DNA of 64,000 nt from Io17-Chloro-G2 sp965226915 (GCA_965226915.1 CBDDEJ010000011.1:186001-250000), one strand, 5' to 3'. Positions 48,236 to 57,860 are shown, counted from the first letter of the stretch. The notes: generated from the letters alone by a model not told the origin. Numbers and translations are program-made.

Positions 48236-49316
48236 TTCACCTGTGGGGCGGCCCCAGTGCGCACCTGAGAGCGGTCCTCGTCGAAGGTCACATCCCGTAC
48301 CCAGTGGTGGCGGTTCTCGATGCCCCAGTGCCCACGGGAAAGGCTCAACAATCGCCTGGCATCGGCATCAGTGGCTGGGAGACTGCTAATTGCATAGCTC
48401 ACAGCCACCTGTTTCTTGCCCTTCACGACCCGCTGGCGCTCTAGCCGACACACCTGTTGCAGATGCGGCCACGCTTCCCCGACCGTCCCAGCGCTGCCCA
48501 CGTAGCCATTTAGCTCTGGGTCGGCCAAGGCCCACAACTCTCGCCGCTCCAGCCGCCCATGACGCCGCTTTACTGGAGCATCGGCCCAGACCGTCAGCTT
48601 GGCCCCGCGTGCTCGCCACTCCGCTGCCAGCCAGGGAGGTACGGTTGGCCCACCAGCCCTCTCAGTTCCTAGCAGGGGAAAAAGCCACCTCCAGGTCTCG
48701 GCGCAAGGTGGGCTGATTCTCTTTAACTGGCAGCAGATACTCTCCGCCGCCTGCCACAATCTGCTCACAGACTTTCCGTTGGGTCAGTAAGGCATCAGCC
48801 ACTACTACCCGACCCTTCAGGGGTACCTGGCCCAATACTTCTTTGACCGCCGCCAATTCTTCCCCTTTGCCCGGCGCAGCTACCTGCGCCAGCACTGCCC
48901 CAGCGCGGCTAGCGTAGGCCGACACCACATGGACCCCGGGTATCTCTTGGCCGTGGACCCCTCGCAAGGTTTTCCCGTCCAGGGACAGGGGATCATCCGC
49001 CTCTACCCCGCTATTTGCCAGCCAGTTGCCGACTTCTGCCTCAAAGGCCGCCACGTCCAGGTCCTTGAACACCCGGTGGAGGGTGGCCACGCAGGGTGTC
49101 TTCTCCTGGCTGAACCCCAAAAGCTGCGCCGTAGCACCCCCTTGGTCCCGCCCCCATTGCGCTATGGCGTATAAGCTGCGGGCGCCGCACAGCATGGCAC
49201 AGGTGGCCAAGGCCAGGATCGCCCCCAAAGAGTGGCGTCGCCCTTGGCGAGTGGCGTCGCCCTTGGCTACTCCGGAAGTCAGGCGCCAAATCCAGCGCTT
49301 CCCTCAAAGTCATCAT
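48236..49316 (-). pseudogene. ISAs1-family transposase, three lesions
   Basis: The transposase reads from ATG 49316 ('MMTLREALDLAPDFRSSQGR'), through 'LSLDGKTLRGVHGQEIPGVH' (first Asp), 'GRVVVADALLTQRKVCEQIV' (second Asp) and 'GHWGIENRHHWVRDVTFDED' (Glu). Lesions: a 19-bp tandem duplication at 49231-49268 shifts the frame after 'SSQGRRHS'; a one-base shift in CTTTTTCCCC near 48686 breaks 'EVAF|PLLGTER'; and the 3' end is cut off after 'RTGAAPQV' at the aapJ border. Clearly dead. Confidence 0.88.
49231..49268 (-). repeat. 19-bp tandem duplication in ISAs1 transposase
   Basis: GAGTGGCGTCGCCCTTGGC occurs twice in a row. Removing one copy restores 'RSSQGRRHSLGAILALATCA'. Confidence 0.95.
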
Positions 49317-49654
49317 CCTCCCCTCCCGCTTAAACTGGTAATAATTTTATACTATTTTGAGAAATTGAAAAGGCCTTGACTGCTATGACTTTCCGGTTGA
49401 CCTTTTAAGCCCACTATGAAAGAATTTGATCCTACAAATTGGGTAACGGAATGTACGGTCCCTTGTTCATGGCGTTAAGTCGTGGGCCTGGCTGGGGAAG
49501 GACCGGAGGCGTTATCCTCGATAGTTTTAGCGGCTAGTATTCAATGGGCAGCCTTGGGCGCCGCCATGACCGGGCATAACTATGCCGGATGATTTTTTGG
49601 CGGTCAGCCCTAGGGCGAGTGGTGCGGCAACCACAAAGTTGAGCGGGTGGCGAG
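49317..49654. other. Region upstream of otsA, including the ISAs1 border
   Basis: No gene seen. It should hold the right end of the ISAs1 element (around 49320-49380, AT-rich) and the promoter of the trehalose genes, but I cannot fix either precisely. Confidence 0.4.
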
Positions 49655-51163
49655 ATGATGGCGCCCATCTGGACCAAAGAGGGCCTGCGCCGGCTGGTCC
49701 ATCGTGAGATTGGAGACTTCCGGCTGTTGGTCGTATCCAACCGGCAACCCTATGTCCATGACCTGGTGGACGGCAGGTTGACGTACGCAGCGCCGCCGGG
49801 CGGCGTGACCACCGCCATAGACCCTCTGATGCAGGAATGCGGAGGCACCTGGGTGGCCCATGGCGGCGGCGACGGTGACCGGTACGCCGTCGATGACCGA
49901 AACAGAGTCTTGGTTCCACCCGATGACCCCTCCTACACCCTTCGGCTTGTCTGGCTGACCGAAGAACAACAACGGGGTTATTACTACGGTTTTTCCAACG
50001 AAGCCCTCTGGCCGCTCTGCCACAACGCCTACAATGAGCCTGTTTTCGACTCGAGCCACTGGCAATCATATCAAGAAGTAAACGCAGAGTTCGCCAAACA
50101 TGTGCTAGACGAGATCGGTGGACAACCCGCGGCCGTGTTCACCCAGGATTATCATTTGGCATTGCTGCCGCGCGTGCTGCGGGATGCGGATCCCGAGATA
50201 TTGACCGGCCAGTTTTGGCACATCCCGTGGCCCAATCATGAGATATTCCGCATCTGCCCGTGGCAGGACGAGTTGCTGGACGGGCTGCTGGCCAACGACA
50301 TGTTGGGATTCCACATCGGTGACCATTGCGACAATTTTTTGGAAACGGTGGCGCGGGCCGGCAAAGCCCGGGTGAATTTTGAATACAACGTGGTCAGCCG
50401 AGGGGAGGACCTGACACTGGTGAGGCCCTTCCCCATCAGTGTGGACTTCGAACAGATCAATTCCGATGCCCAGCTTCCTGAAGTCGACGAAGAGATGGAG
50501 AGATGCATTCAGGAATGGAACCTTGAAGGTAAATTGGTTGGATTGGGTATCGACAGAATCGACTACACGAAAGGAATCCCCCACCGGTTCCGCGCCATGG
50601 GCCGGTTCTTTGAGAAATACCCCGAATATATCGGCAAGGTCGTATTCATTCAGGCTGGCGTGATGAGCAGGACCGACATAGAGGCCTACCAACATTTGTC
50701 GGCTCAGATAGACGGCTTGTTGGAAGACATCAACAGCCGGTTCGCCTGTGATGACTGGCGTCCCATCATCTACATGCCGACCGATCCATCCAGTGTCACC
50801 TTGCTGGCATTGCGGCGCATCGCCCGGTTTTGCGTGGTTAGCTCGCTCCATGACGGTATGAATCTGGTTGCCAAAGAATACGTGGCCAGCAGGTTCGACG
50901 AGGATGGAGTGTTGATTTTGAGCCCGTTCACCGGGGCGGCCCTGGAACTGACCGACGCCTTGATGGCTAATCCCTACGCCACCGACTACTTTGCGGACGC
51001 CATCCGCGACGCCGTGGAAATGCCCCTAGACCAGCGGCGGTCCCGAATGGTGCAAATGCGGTCCACGGTCCGCGAAAACAACATATATAAATGGGCGGCC
51101 CACCTGTTGGTGGACCTGATGCAGGGCGCCAGGCGCTCCCGCCGCCCCTTCGCCAGCGCCTAA
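49655..51163 (+). CDS. otsA: Trehalose-6-phosphate synthase
   Basis: 502 residues, GT20 family. It joins glucose from a nucleotide sugar to glucose-6-phosphate, making trehalose-6-phosphate, a stress and osmolyte precursor. Motifs: 'FRLLVVSNRQPYVHD' at the N-terminus, 'YYGFSNEALWPLCHNAY', 'FTQDYHLALLPRVLRDADP', 'FWHIPWPNHEIFRICPW', 'GIDRIDYTKGIPHRFRAMGR' and 'VSSLHDGMNLVAKEYVA', with the phosphate- and sugar-binding residues of the family. The usual glycine-rich G-G-L loop near the start is changed to 'APPGGVTTAIDPLM'. Followed by otsB 28 bp downstream; the two form an operon. Confidence 0.92.
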   Translation: MMAPIWTKEGLRRLVHREIGDFRLLVVSNRQPYVHDLVDGRLTYAAPPGGVTTAIDPLMQECGGTWVAHGGGDGDRYAVDDRNRVLVPPDDPSYTLRLVWLTEEQQRGYYYGFSNEALWPLCHNAYNEPVFDSSHWQSYQEVNAEFAKHVLDEIGGQPAAVFTQDYHLALLPRVLRDADPEILTGQFWHIPWPNHEIFRICPWQDELLDGLLANDMLGFHIGDHCDNFLETVARAGKARVNFEYNVVSRGEDLTLVRPFPISVDFEQINSDAQLPEVDEEMERCIQEWNLEGKLVGLGIDRIDYTKGIPHRFRAMGRFFEKYPEYIGKVVFIQAGVMSRTDIEAYQHLSAQIDGLLEDINSRFACDDWRPIIYMPTDPSSVTLLALRRIARFCVVSSLHDGMNLVAKEYVASRFDEDGVLILSPFTGAALELTDALMANPYATDYFADAIRDAVEMPLDQRRSRMVQMRSTVRENNIYKWAAHLLVDLMQGARRSRRPFASA

Positions 51164-51191
51164 ACCCGCCCGTCTTTAGAATTAATCTTCC

Positions 51192-51974
51192 ATGCCTCAT
51201 TTGCTACACGTATGGTCCAATGCGCGCCAGAAATTGCTTCGCGCTTCCAAAGTGCTGCTGCTGTTCGACTATGACGGCACGCTGACGCCATTGATGCCCA
51301 ATCCGGACGAAGCGAATCTTTCCGACCAGGTCAGAGACCGCCTGGCTAGGCTGTCTTCCGGCGAAAAATTCATCACCGGCGTAATCAGCGGCAGGTCATT
51401 GGCGGACCTAGAGGCAAAAGTTGATATCCCAGGCATGATATACGGGGGCAACCACGGCCTGGAGATTAAAGGCCCGGGTTTGGATTTCGTCCATCAAGAG
51501 GCTATGGAGCAGACCAGCGTTCAACTACTGGTGGCCGGCGAGTTGCAAGAAGCGTTGTCTGAGGTTTCTGGTGTAATCGTAGAGCCCAAGGGACTTACCC
51601 TCAGCGTGCACTACCGGTCCACGCCAAATGACCAAGTTAAGTCTGTGGAGGACATATTCGCCCGGGTGGTCGCGCCCTTCGTGGAGTCGGGAGCGGCCCG
51701 GATCACCTATGGCAAGAAGGTCTTGGAAGTGCTGCCAAACCTGCCCTGGGACAAAGGCAAGGCCATAACCCTGCTCCAGGAAACATACCCACTGGCTTCA
51801 CCCACCTGGTTTTTTGGTGACGACCGAACCGATGAAGATGGCTTTGGCGTTGTGCAGGAATGGGGCGGCGTCGCCGTGTTGGTTGGGCCCGCCCGGCAAC
51901 CCACCGCCGCTTTGCACAGGGTGGACTCCCCGGCGGAAGTGGCGCAGGTGTTGGACTTGCTGTCCGAGATTTAG
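51192..51974 (+). CDS. otsB: Trehalose-6-phosphate phosphatase
   Basis: 260 residues, HAD superfamily. 'LLLFDYDGTLTPLMPNPDEA' is motif I with the nucleophile and acid Asp pair, 'FITGVISGRSLADLE' motif II, 'YGGNHGLEIKGPG' the family hallmark, 'LPWDKGKAITLL' motif III Lys, and 'TWFFGDDRTDEDGFGVVQEW' motif IV. It removes the phosphate from trehalose-6-phosphate made by the upstream enzyme. The start codon is 29 bp after the otsA stop. Confidence 0.92.
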   Translation: MPHLLHVWSNARQKLLRASKVLLLFDYDGTLTPLMPNPDEANLSDQVRDRLARLSSGEKFITGVISGRSLADLEAKVDIPGMIYGGNHGLEIKGPGLDFVHQEAMEQTSVQLLVAGELQEALSEVSGVIVEPKGLTLSVHYRSTPNDQVKSVEDIFARVVAPFVESGAARITYGKKVLEVLPNLPWDKGKAITLLQETYPLASPTWFFGDDRTDEDGFGVVQEWGGVAVLVGPARQPTAALHRVDSPAEVAQVLDLLSEI

Positions 51975-52121
51975 TCTGGCGCAGGCGTGGGATCAGGATT
52001 CACAAGCCTGACTAGGTATGTTAGACTTCGGCAGCCTCCTAGGGTCGGAGGTCAATTTGCGGGCGGTCTCCACATTGGCCAAAGGGTCTGCTCCTCCCTG
52101 GGTTGGTCTGCAACACAGCAA

Positions 52122-52841
52122 ATGATCAAAGCGATTTCTTTCGATTTTTACAACACATTGGTCCAATTTTGGCCCCCGTTGGACGAAATCCAGCATTCCG
52201 CTTGCCAAGGATTGGGGTTGAATGTCGATCAAAGTCAAATAGAACGCGGCTATTCCGTGGCTGACGTGTATTTCAACCAAGAGAACGGTCTCCGGCCCCT
52301 GGCCGACCGCAGTGAAGATGACCGTCTCGCGTTTTTCTCCAGGTACGAGCAAATCTTATTGGAGAATTCTGGCCTGGCGGTCTCTTTGGACCTTGCCAAG
52401 GAGATTTGGCGTCTGGCCATGGCGGTCCCCAAGGATTTCATTGCTTTCGAAGACACCCTGCCGGCCCTGGAATTGCTGAAATCCCAGGGATACCGTATGG
52501 GGATCTTGTCCAACTTGCGCCGGGACATGGGCCAACTTTGCGAGCAGTTGGGAATCTCTGGATACCTGGATTTTTGCATCAATTCAGCCGAAGCGGGCGC
52601 CGAAAAACCCCATGCTCCCATTTTCCTGGCGGCGCTGGATAGAGTGTCCGTTGCTCCCAGCGAAGCCGTCCATGTAGGTGATCAATATCACTCCGACGTC
52701 CTGGGCGCTAGGGGAGTTGGGATGCATCCGGTCTTGATTGACAGAGGCGGATGGCAGGCCGACGTGGATGACTGCCCAAAGATTTCCAGCCTCAGCGATC
52801 TCACGGGCCTCTTGGCGGGTGCTCCGGAGTCATTGCGTTAA
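52122..52841 (+). CDS. HAD-family hydrolase
   Basis: 239 residues from ATG 52122. Motif I 'IKAISFDFYNTLVQF' (DxxxT: D-F-Y-N-T), motif II 'MGILSNLRRDMGQL' (S), motif III 'AEAGAEKPHAPIFLAAL' (K), motif IV 'EAVHVGDQYHSDVLGARGVG' (GDxxxxD). The cap is a four-helix bundle, as in the subfamily of small phosphatases and dehalogenases. The frame is open further upstream to 51987, but no better start was found. It might be third in the trehalose operon, although a 147-bp gap follows otsB. Substrate unknown. Confidence 0.85.
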   Translation: MIKAISFDFYNTLVQFWPPLDEIQHSACQGLGLNVDQSQIERGYSVADVYFNQENGLRPLADRSEDDRLAFFSRYEQILLENSGLAVSLDLAKEIWRLAMAVPKDFIAFEDTLPALELLKSQGYRMGILSNLRRDMGQLCEQLGISGYLDFCINSAEAGAEKPHAPIFLAALDRVSVAPSEAVHVGDQYHSDVLGARGVGMHPVLIDRGGWQADVDDCPKISSLSDLTGLLAGAPESLR

Positions 52842-52980
52842 GATAAACGCTGCTGGAGACCAAAGCGGGACGGGGTCGCCTTGCTCCCAACTTGAAATAC
52901 AAGGTCTAGGATAATTCACCCCCATTTAGTATCCTTCCTAGGTTTCTTCAATGTAGCCCATTCGGGACAGGAGGCAGGTC

Positions 52981-53628
52981 ATGGCCGAAGAGATACAGCC
53001 AGCGGGAGGCGTAGCCACACCGGTTCGGGTTGCGCTTTGGTACGACTACATTTGACCCTGGTGCTATGTCGGCCTGGAGCGGGTCGAAAAGTTGGCGAAG
53101 GAATACGATGTCGTGGTGGAAGGGCGGGCTTATTTGCTGCGGCCGGACACCCCGAAAGAGGGTGCCGCTCGGGCTCCGCGCCCAGGTGAAACAGAAAACG
53201 AACTTTCAGCCCCTCTGCGGGATTATGCGAAAGAGGCCGGGTTGATCATGCGCCCCCTCAAGCGCACACCCAACACCATGCACATCTTGGAAGCCACGGA
53301 ACACGCCCAGCAGCAGGGTAAATTCATGGAATTTCACCAGGCTGCCTATAAGGCGATGTGGGAAGACGGGAAAGACCTGAGCCACCTTTCGGTCATTGGT
53401 GAGATAGGCGAAGGGGTTTCAGTTGACTCGGGACCGTTGATCGCGGCGTTGGAGGCCGGCGAACACACCGCCACCGTGATGGAACAGTACAACGAGGCGT
53501 TGCAGCATGGCATCCGGGGAATACCGACTTTCCTGGTTGGGAACCTGATGTTTACCGGCGCCCACCCCTACGAGATCTTCCAATCGGCCATGAAGCGGGT
53601 GCTGGGCGAGGAAGCCCCGCAGGATTAA
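52981..53628 (+). CDS. DsbA/FrnE-like thiol oxidoreductase with in-frame TGA at the catalytic Cys (putative selenoprotein)
   Basis: 216 codons from ATG 52981, which has the Shine-Dalgarno GGAGG 6 bases upstream. Codon 25 is TGA (53053-53055) in 'RVALWYDYI*PWCYVGLERV'. Relatives of the DsbA/FrnE (2-hydroxychromene isomerase-like) thioredoxin fold have 'CPWC' exactly here, so the TGA replaces the first, nucleophilic cysteine, giving U-P-W-C. The rest is undamaged through the helical insert ('LEATEHAQQQGKFMEFHQAA') and the cis-Pro loop 'GIRGIPTFLVGNLMFTGAHP' to TAA at 53626. Selenocysteine at a CxxC site is known in DsbA-like proteins. A possible hairpin follows the TGA. The alternative is a Cys-to-stop mutation; nothing else in the gene suggests decay. 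No SelA/B/C genes are in the window. Confidence 0.72.
53054..53085 (+). promoter_or_regulatory. Possible bacterial SECIS hairpin after the TGA
   Basis: GACCC (53054-53058) can pair with GGGTC (53081-53085) and GCT (53063-53065) with AGC (53078-53080), leaving a 4-base bulge and a 12-base apical loop (ATGTCGGCCTGG) containing GU. Size and distance fit bacterial selenocysteine elements, but the stem is weak and was found by eye. Confidence 0.3.
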
Positions 53629-53656
53629 ATCAATCCCAGGAAATTTACCGCCCACA

Positions 53657-53696
53657 GATATGGTAGGGGCGCACTGCCGTGCGCCCCTACCATATC
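53657..53696. terminator. Strong hairpin after the DsbA-like gene
   Basis: Arms GATATGGTAGGGGCGCAC and its exact complement around the loop TGCC. It starts 29 bp after the stop codon. An A/T-rich stretch follows but no clean T-run, so it may act in either direction. Confidence 0.6.
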
Positions 53697-53735
53697 AAAA
53701 AATTAAGAGACTCGAATCAAATGGCGTTGCATAGT

Positions 53736-53765
53736 AAAGGGCGCCCACATTGGGTGCCCTTTTTG
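53736..53765 (+). terminator. Intrinsic terminator between convergent genes
   Basis: AAAGGGCGCCCA-CAT-TGGGTGCCCTTT, one mismatch, followed by a T-run to 53764. On the other strand the stem is preceded by AAAAA, so it could also serve the ABC gene that ends at 53796. Confidence 0.75.
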
Positions 53766-53795
53766 TCGTCTGGATGATTTTTGCCGGTCTTCGGT

Positions 53796-55742
53796 TCAGT
53801 CGTTATCCGCCGGCGCGGGTATGGCAGCCGCTGAACTGGTGGCGCCATTGTTCAAACCCTCGGTGGACAGCCCGTAGTTAATGGCATACAGCTTGGCGTA
53901 GAAGCCCTTCTTTGCCAGCAGTTCCTCATGGTTGCCCACTTCCACAACCTGCCCATGGTCTAAGACCACGATCTTGTCAGCGTTGCGAATGGTTGAAAGC
54001 CGGTGGGCTATGACGATGGAGGTGCGTCCTTTCAGCACCTGCTGCAAGGCCTTCTGGATCAGCACCTCGGTATACGTGTCGATATTAGCGGTAGCTTCGT
54101 CCAAGATTATGATCCGAGGGTCGGCCACCACGGCCCTGGCGAAGCTGACCAACTGGCGCTGCCCCACGCTGAGGTTGCTCCCTCGCTCGGCCAAAATCGA
54201 GTCGTAGCCTCCGTCCAACCCCATGATGAAGTCATGGGCGCCTACCGCTATCGCGGCAGCTTCCACCGCTGCATCATCAGCCTCTTCGTGGCTGTAGCGT
54301 ATGTTTTCCCTAATCGTACCGGAGAAAAGGTAAGGCTCTTGGAGAACCATGCTCATTTGGTTCACCATAGAATGGCGCTTGACGTGTTTGATGTCGTGGC
54401 CGTCTATGGTGATGCGGCCTTTGGTGACATCGGCAAACCGGTGAAGCAATGTCACGAAGGTGCTCTTGCCGGCGCCGGTGGAACCGACCAACGCAACGTT
54501 CTCGCCGGGGCTGATCTCAAGGTTTATGTCCCTGAGAACATCGATGCCCTCGACATACTGGAAGCTAACGTCTTCGAATTTGATTGCACCTTCAATCTGA
54601 GGCATGTCGATCGCATCCGCGTCATCCTGCACTTCAGGAACCAGATCGATCACTTCGAAAATGCGCACCCCGGCCGCCATACCGCGCTGCAGTTGAGAGT
54701 ACTGCATGGTCAAGTGGCGGATGGGCTCGAAGAAGCGCTGGATCCACATGGGGAAGGCTAGCATTACCCCCCACGTGGCATCGGTGTTGTCCAAAACGGC
54801 GAAACCGCCCATGACGATGACTACGCCGAAGGAAAGGCCGATCAGCAACTCCACCATGGGCTGCAACCCACCGGAATACCTGCTGGCCTGCATGTTGGCG
54901 TCCAGGTGTTCGTAATTCAATTCTTTAAAGTGCTTTAGGTTCTCGTCCTGCCGGTTCAGGCTCTCGACGACGCGCACACCGGTGATATTCTGGTTGTATT
55001 CGCCGTTGACCATCGCGATCGCCCGGCGAATCCGCATGAACGACCGGCGGGCGAATTTTTGCCAATAGCCCAAGATGAAGAAGAGCACCGGAATCACGCT
55101 TAAGCAAATCAGCGACAGCTTCCAATCGGTCATGTCGAGAACAAAAGGCAGAATGATCAGCATCATGACGAGGATGCCAACCAGGCTAAGCATGTCCGCT
55201 ATGCTCTGAACCATCAGTTCGAAGGTCTCGGTAAGCTGGAGGACATCGCTCTGGCTTCTTGACATGATCCGCCCCACGGCAGTCCGGTGGAAGAAAGACG
55301 GCGACAGGTCTTGGAGGTGGTCGAACATCTCGGTGCGTAATGAATACAAAACATTTTGGCCAAGTTTGGGCATCAAGACGTATTGGGCGTACATTGCCCC
55401 AAACTGCACCACGGTTACCGCGAGGAAAATCCCGGCTATCAAGTTCAGGGAGCCCACGTCCCCTCGGTTGATCCAATCGATTCCCAAGAGGATGAACAGC
55501 GGCACACTTACGTTTCCTAGAGTGTAGACCAAAATGGCGATTATACTCATGAACACGTCGCGCTTGTGAGGCGCGAGATAGGTAAGCAGCCGCATGACAA
55601 CTTTATTGTCGTAAGCGCTGCCGACTATGCTGTCATCGGTCAGGTTGTCTATAGTGGGCGAGTTCATTCCCCCGGAGTGAAGGCCGCGCATGCCGCCCAT
55701 CATTCCGCCGAACCCGCCACCCATACCGCCTCCGCCTCTCAT
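53796..55742 (-). CDS. ABC exporter half-transporter (membrane + ATPase), second of a pair
   Basis: 648 residues, type I exporter (MsbA/LmrA-like). The first 25 residues are a Gly/Met-rich leader (GGGGMGGGFGGMMGGMRG). Six membrane helices span about 55-330 ('VFMSIIAILVYTLGNVSVPL', 'SLVGILVMMLIILPFVL'), then the ATPase with Walker A 'ALVGSTGAGKSTFVTLL', signature 'LSVGQRQLVSFARAVVA' and Walker B 'RIIILDEATANIDTYTE' (acid Glu present), and 'IVIAHRLSTIRNADKIVV'. The stop of the partner gene (55743) abuts this start, so they make a heterodimer. The exported substrate is unknown. Confidence 0.92.
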   Translation of the reverse strand: MRGGGGMGGGFGGMMGGMRGLHSGGMNSPTIDNLTDDSIVGSAYDNKVVMRLLTYLAPHKRDVFMSIIAILVYTLGNVSVPLFILLGIDWINRGDVGSLNLIAGIFLAVTVVQFGAMYAQYVLMPKLGQNVLYSLRTEMFDHLQDLSPSFFHRTAVGRIMSRSQSDVLQLTETFELMVQSIADMLSLVGILVMMLIILPFVLDMTDWKLSLICLSVIPVLFFILGYWQKFARRSFMRIRRAIAMVNGEYNQNITGVRVVESLNRQDENLKHFKELNYEHLDANMQASRYSGGLQPMVELLIGLSFGVVIVMGGFAVLDNTDATWGVMLAFPMWIQRFFEPIRHLTMQYSQLQRGMAAGVRIFEVIDLVPEVQDDADAIDMPQIEGAIKFEDVSFQYVEGIDVLRDINLEISPGENVALVGSTGAGKSTFVTLLHRFADVTKGRITIDGHDIKHVKRHSMVNQMSMVLQEPYLFSGTIRENIRYSHEEADDAAVEAAAIAVGAHDFIMGLDGGYDSILAERGSNLSVGQRQLVSFARAVVADPRIIILDEATANIDTYTEVLIQKALQQVLKGRTSIVIAHRLSTIRNADKIVVLDHGQVVEVGNHEELLAKKGFYAKLYAINYGLSTEGLNNGATSSAAAIPAPADND

Positions 55743-57548
55743 TTAGCTGTCACCTCCGTCGTCACCAACGATGGTGGCGTCTAACAATACCTCTTCCTGA
55801 GGACGCAGTTGAAGATCAAATATTTCGCGGTATATCCCGCTCTTGGATATCAACTCCCGGTGGTTGCCTTGTTCGACCACTTCGCCGTCGGCCAGCACCA
55901 GAATGAGATCGGCTTCCCGGACGGAACTCAAGCGGTGGGCTATGATGAAAGTCGTTCTGCCCTTCATGACCTCGATCATAGCCTGGTGAATCAGCCTTTC
56001 GGTTTCCACATCCACGCTGGAGGTCGAGTCGTCCAGAATCAAGACCGGCGGGTCCACCAGGATGGTCCGCGCAATGGAAAGACGCTGACGCTGCCCTCCG
56101 GAAAGGGTGCTCCCCCGTTCGCCGACCCACGTGTCGTAGTCGTGAGGGAGACTCATAATATGGTCGTGAAGTTGGGCCACCTTGGCTGCTTGCATCACCT
56201 CTTCCCGGGTGGTGTTAGGCAGGCCGTAGGCAATGTTGTCGTGGATTGAGGCGCTGAACAGGAAAATATCTTGTTGGACGATACCCACGTTGCGGCGCAG
56301 CGACGCCAGGGTGAATTCACGGATGTCGACGCCATCTATGGCGATTTGACCGTCGGTCACGTCATAGAACCTGGGCAACAAGTTTACAATGGTGGTTTTA
56401 CCGCTGCCCGGAGCGCCAAGTATCGCGGTGATTTGTCCCGGCTTGGCGGTGGTGTCAATATGTTTGAGAGCGGGAATGCGCGGGTCGTAGGCAAAGGAAA
56501 CATCTTTGAAGTCTACGCGCCCTTCCGCCCTGACCAGTTCTTTGGCGTCGGTTTTTTCAACCACTGGCGACTCAGCGTCCACCACTTCGAAAATTCGGCG
56601 CCCAGATGAAACGGCCCGGGCAAAGCTGCCGGCGATTTGGGGCGTCATGCGAATGGGAAACGTCAGTTGGTTCATCAGGAGGACAAAAGTGGTGAAACTT
56701 CCGGGGTCTAGATCACCCGCGATGATCTTTCTCCCTCCGACCCATAACACCAAGACTAGGGTCAAGGTGAAGTAAAAGGTCATTATGGCGACGTTGGTCC
56801 CCTGCAACCTTTCATTGCGGAAGTATTCCCGCCGCAATTGCTGAGCTTTTTTAGCGTATTTTTTCTTCTCGTATTCTTCAGAGGCGAACGCCTTGACTAC
56901 GTGGATACCGACCAGGTTCTCCTGCAAGATTGTCGTTAGTTCACCCATGATCACTTGAACGTGGAGCCACATTGCCCGAATCCGAATCATCAAAACCGAA
57001 GATTGGAATACCAGGAATGGGACCAGCAGCAGCGTGATCAGAGCCAATTGAGCGTCTAGATTGATCATGAAGGCAACGATGGCAATCATCCGGAGCGGTA
57101 CCTCTATGCCTCGGACCATCCCCATGTTGACGAAGCGTCGAATCGCCTCCACGTCGGACGTGGACTTGGAATATAGATTTCCGGTGTGTTCTTTGTCGTG
57201 GAAAGCGAAGCTGAGGTGTTGCAACTTGTCGTACATGAGGTTACGAAAGTCGTAGGACACCTTTTGCGACAGAGAGTCTGTGAGGTAGGTTCGGGCGAAA
57301 TCGAACATGCCCCGGACCAGACTGACCCCCAAGAGGGCAAGGGCGATTATTATTAAAGTTCTCTTAGATACCGCCCCGATGGTGGACATGCTTTCGCCAT
57401 CAAAGCTGACCAATTGGTTAACTGAGAATCCGATTAGATAAGGGATGACCAGAGAGAGGGAGACCGCAACGAGAATCGTAACGTAGGCCAGGATGACGCG
57501 AACTCTGTGGCGCCATGCCATCTTGATGATTCGTATAAGGATTTGCAT
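55743..57548 (-). CDS. ABC exporter half-transporter (membrane + ATPase), first of a pair
   Basis: 601 residues, type I exporter. Six helices in residues 15-300 ('VRVILAYVTILVAVSLSLVI', 'LALITLLLVPFLVFQSSVLM'), then Walker A 'AILGAPGSGKTTIVNLLPRF', signature 'LSGGQRQRLSIARTILVD', Walker B 'VLILDDSTSSVDVETE' and the H-loop 'TFIIAHRLSSVREADLIL'. In this subunit Walker B is followed by Asp-Ser (DDSTS) instead of the catalytic Glu, whereas the partner has the Glu (DEAT). This pattern marks a heterodimer with one degenerate site. The gene is first of the two-gene operon. Confidence 0.92.
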   Translation of the reverse strand: MQILIRIIKMAWRHRVRVILAYVTILVAVSLSLVIPYLIGFSVNQLVSFDGESMSTIGAVSKRTLIIIALALLGVSLVRGMFDFARTYLTDSLSQKVSYDFRNLMYDKLQHLSFAFHDKEHTGNLYSKSTSDVEAIRRFVNMGMVRGIEVPLRMIAIVAFMINLDAQLALITLLLVPFLVFQSSVLMIRIRAMWLHVQVIMGELTTILQENLVGIHVVKAFASEEYEKKKYAKKAQQLRREYFRNERLQGTNVAIMTFYFTLTLVLVLWVGGRKIIAGDLDPGSFTTFVLLMNQLTFPIRMTPQIAGSFARAVSSGRRIFEVVDAESPVVEKTDAKELVRAEGRVDFKDVSFAYDPRIPALKHIDTTAKPGQITAILGAPGSGKTTIVNLLPRFYDVTDGQIAIDGVDIREFTLASLRRNVGIVQQDIFLFSASIHDNIAYGLPNTTREEVMQAAKVAQLHDHIMSLPHDYDTWVGERGSTLSGGQRQRLSIARTILVDPPVLILDDSTSSVDVETERLIHQAMIEVMKGRTTFIIAHRLSSVREADLILVLADGEVVEQGNHRELISKSGIYREIFDLQLRPQEEVLLDATIVGDDGGDS

Positions 57549-57860
57549 CTAAGCGGTTACGCTTTCATCCTCGTGCGGCGGCCTTGTAGACCACCGTTAG
57601 ATTTAACCATCCCTGGGTCGTTTTCCACCTGACCTGAACACAGCGCTGACGATGATTTAAGCCAACTGCGAATGGTGGCGGGCCGATAACGTTAAAAAAT
57701 GGCGGCCAGTATCGGTTTCCTCGATGGATACGGTGCGAGATTATCATAAACCCAAATGCTGGTCAATTCAAGCCAGGCGTCTCACGGCTTGAATTGATTA
57801 TTTTCGTGTCTGAATTCCACACGGCGCCATCCATGCCGCTTAAAACGCCGGCGCCCGGAC
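57549..57860. other. Intergenic region
   Basis: No gene seen. It contains an inverted repeat, TCAATTCAAGCC (57763-57774) and its complement (57786-57797), around an 11-base loop, followed by TTATTTT on the plus strand. Both flanking genes read leftward, so this orientation does not suit a terminator for either. Confidence 0.5.

Noticed and set aside
52981..53090. DsbA-like gene starting only at 53092 (ATG after the TGA)
   Set aside because: That start would omit the first strand and the active-site motif, while the upstream 37 codons match the family and have a good ribosome site.
57763..57797. Intrinsic terminator
   Set aside because: The T-rich tail is on the plus strand, but both neighbouring genes are on the minus strand.
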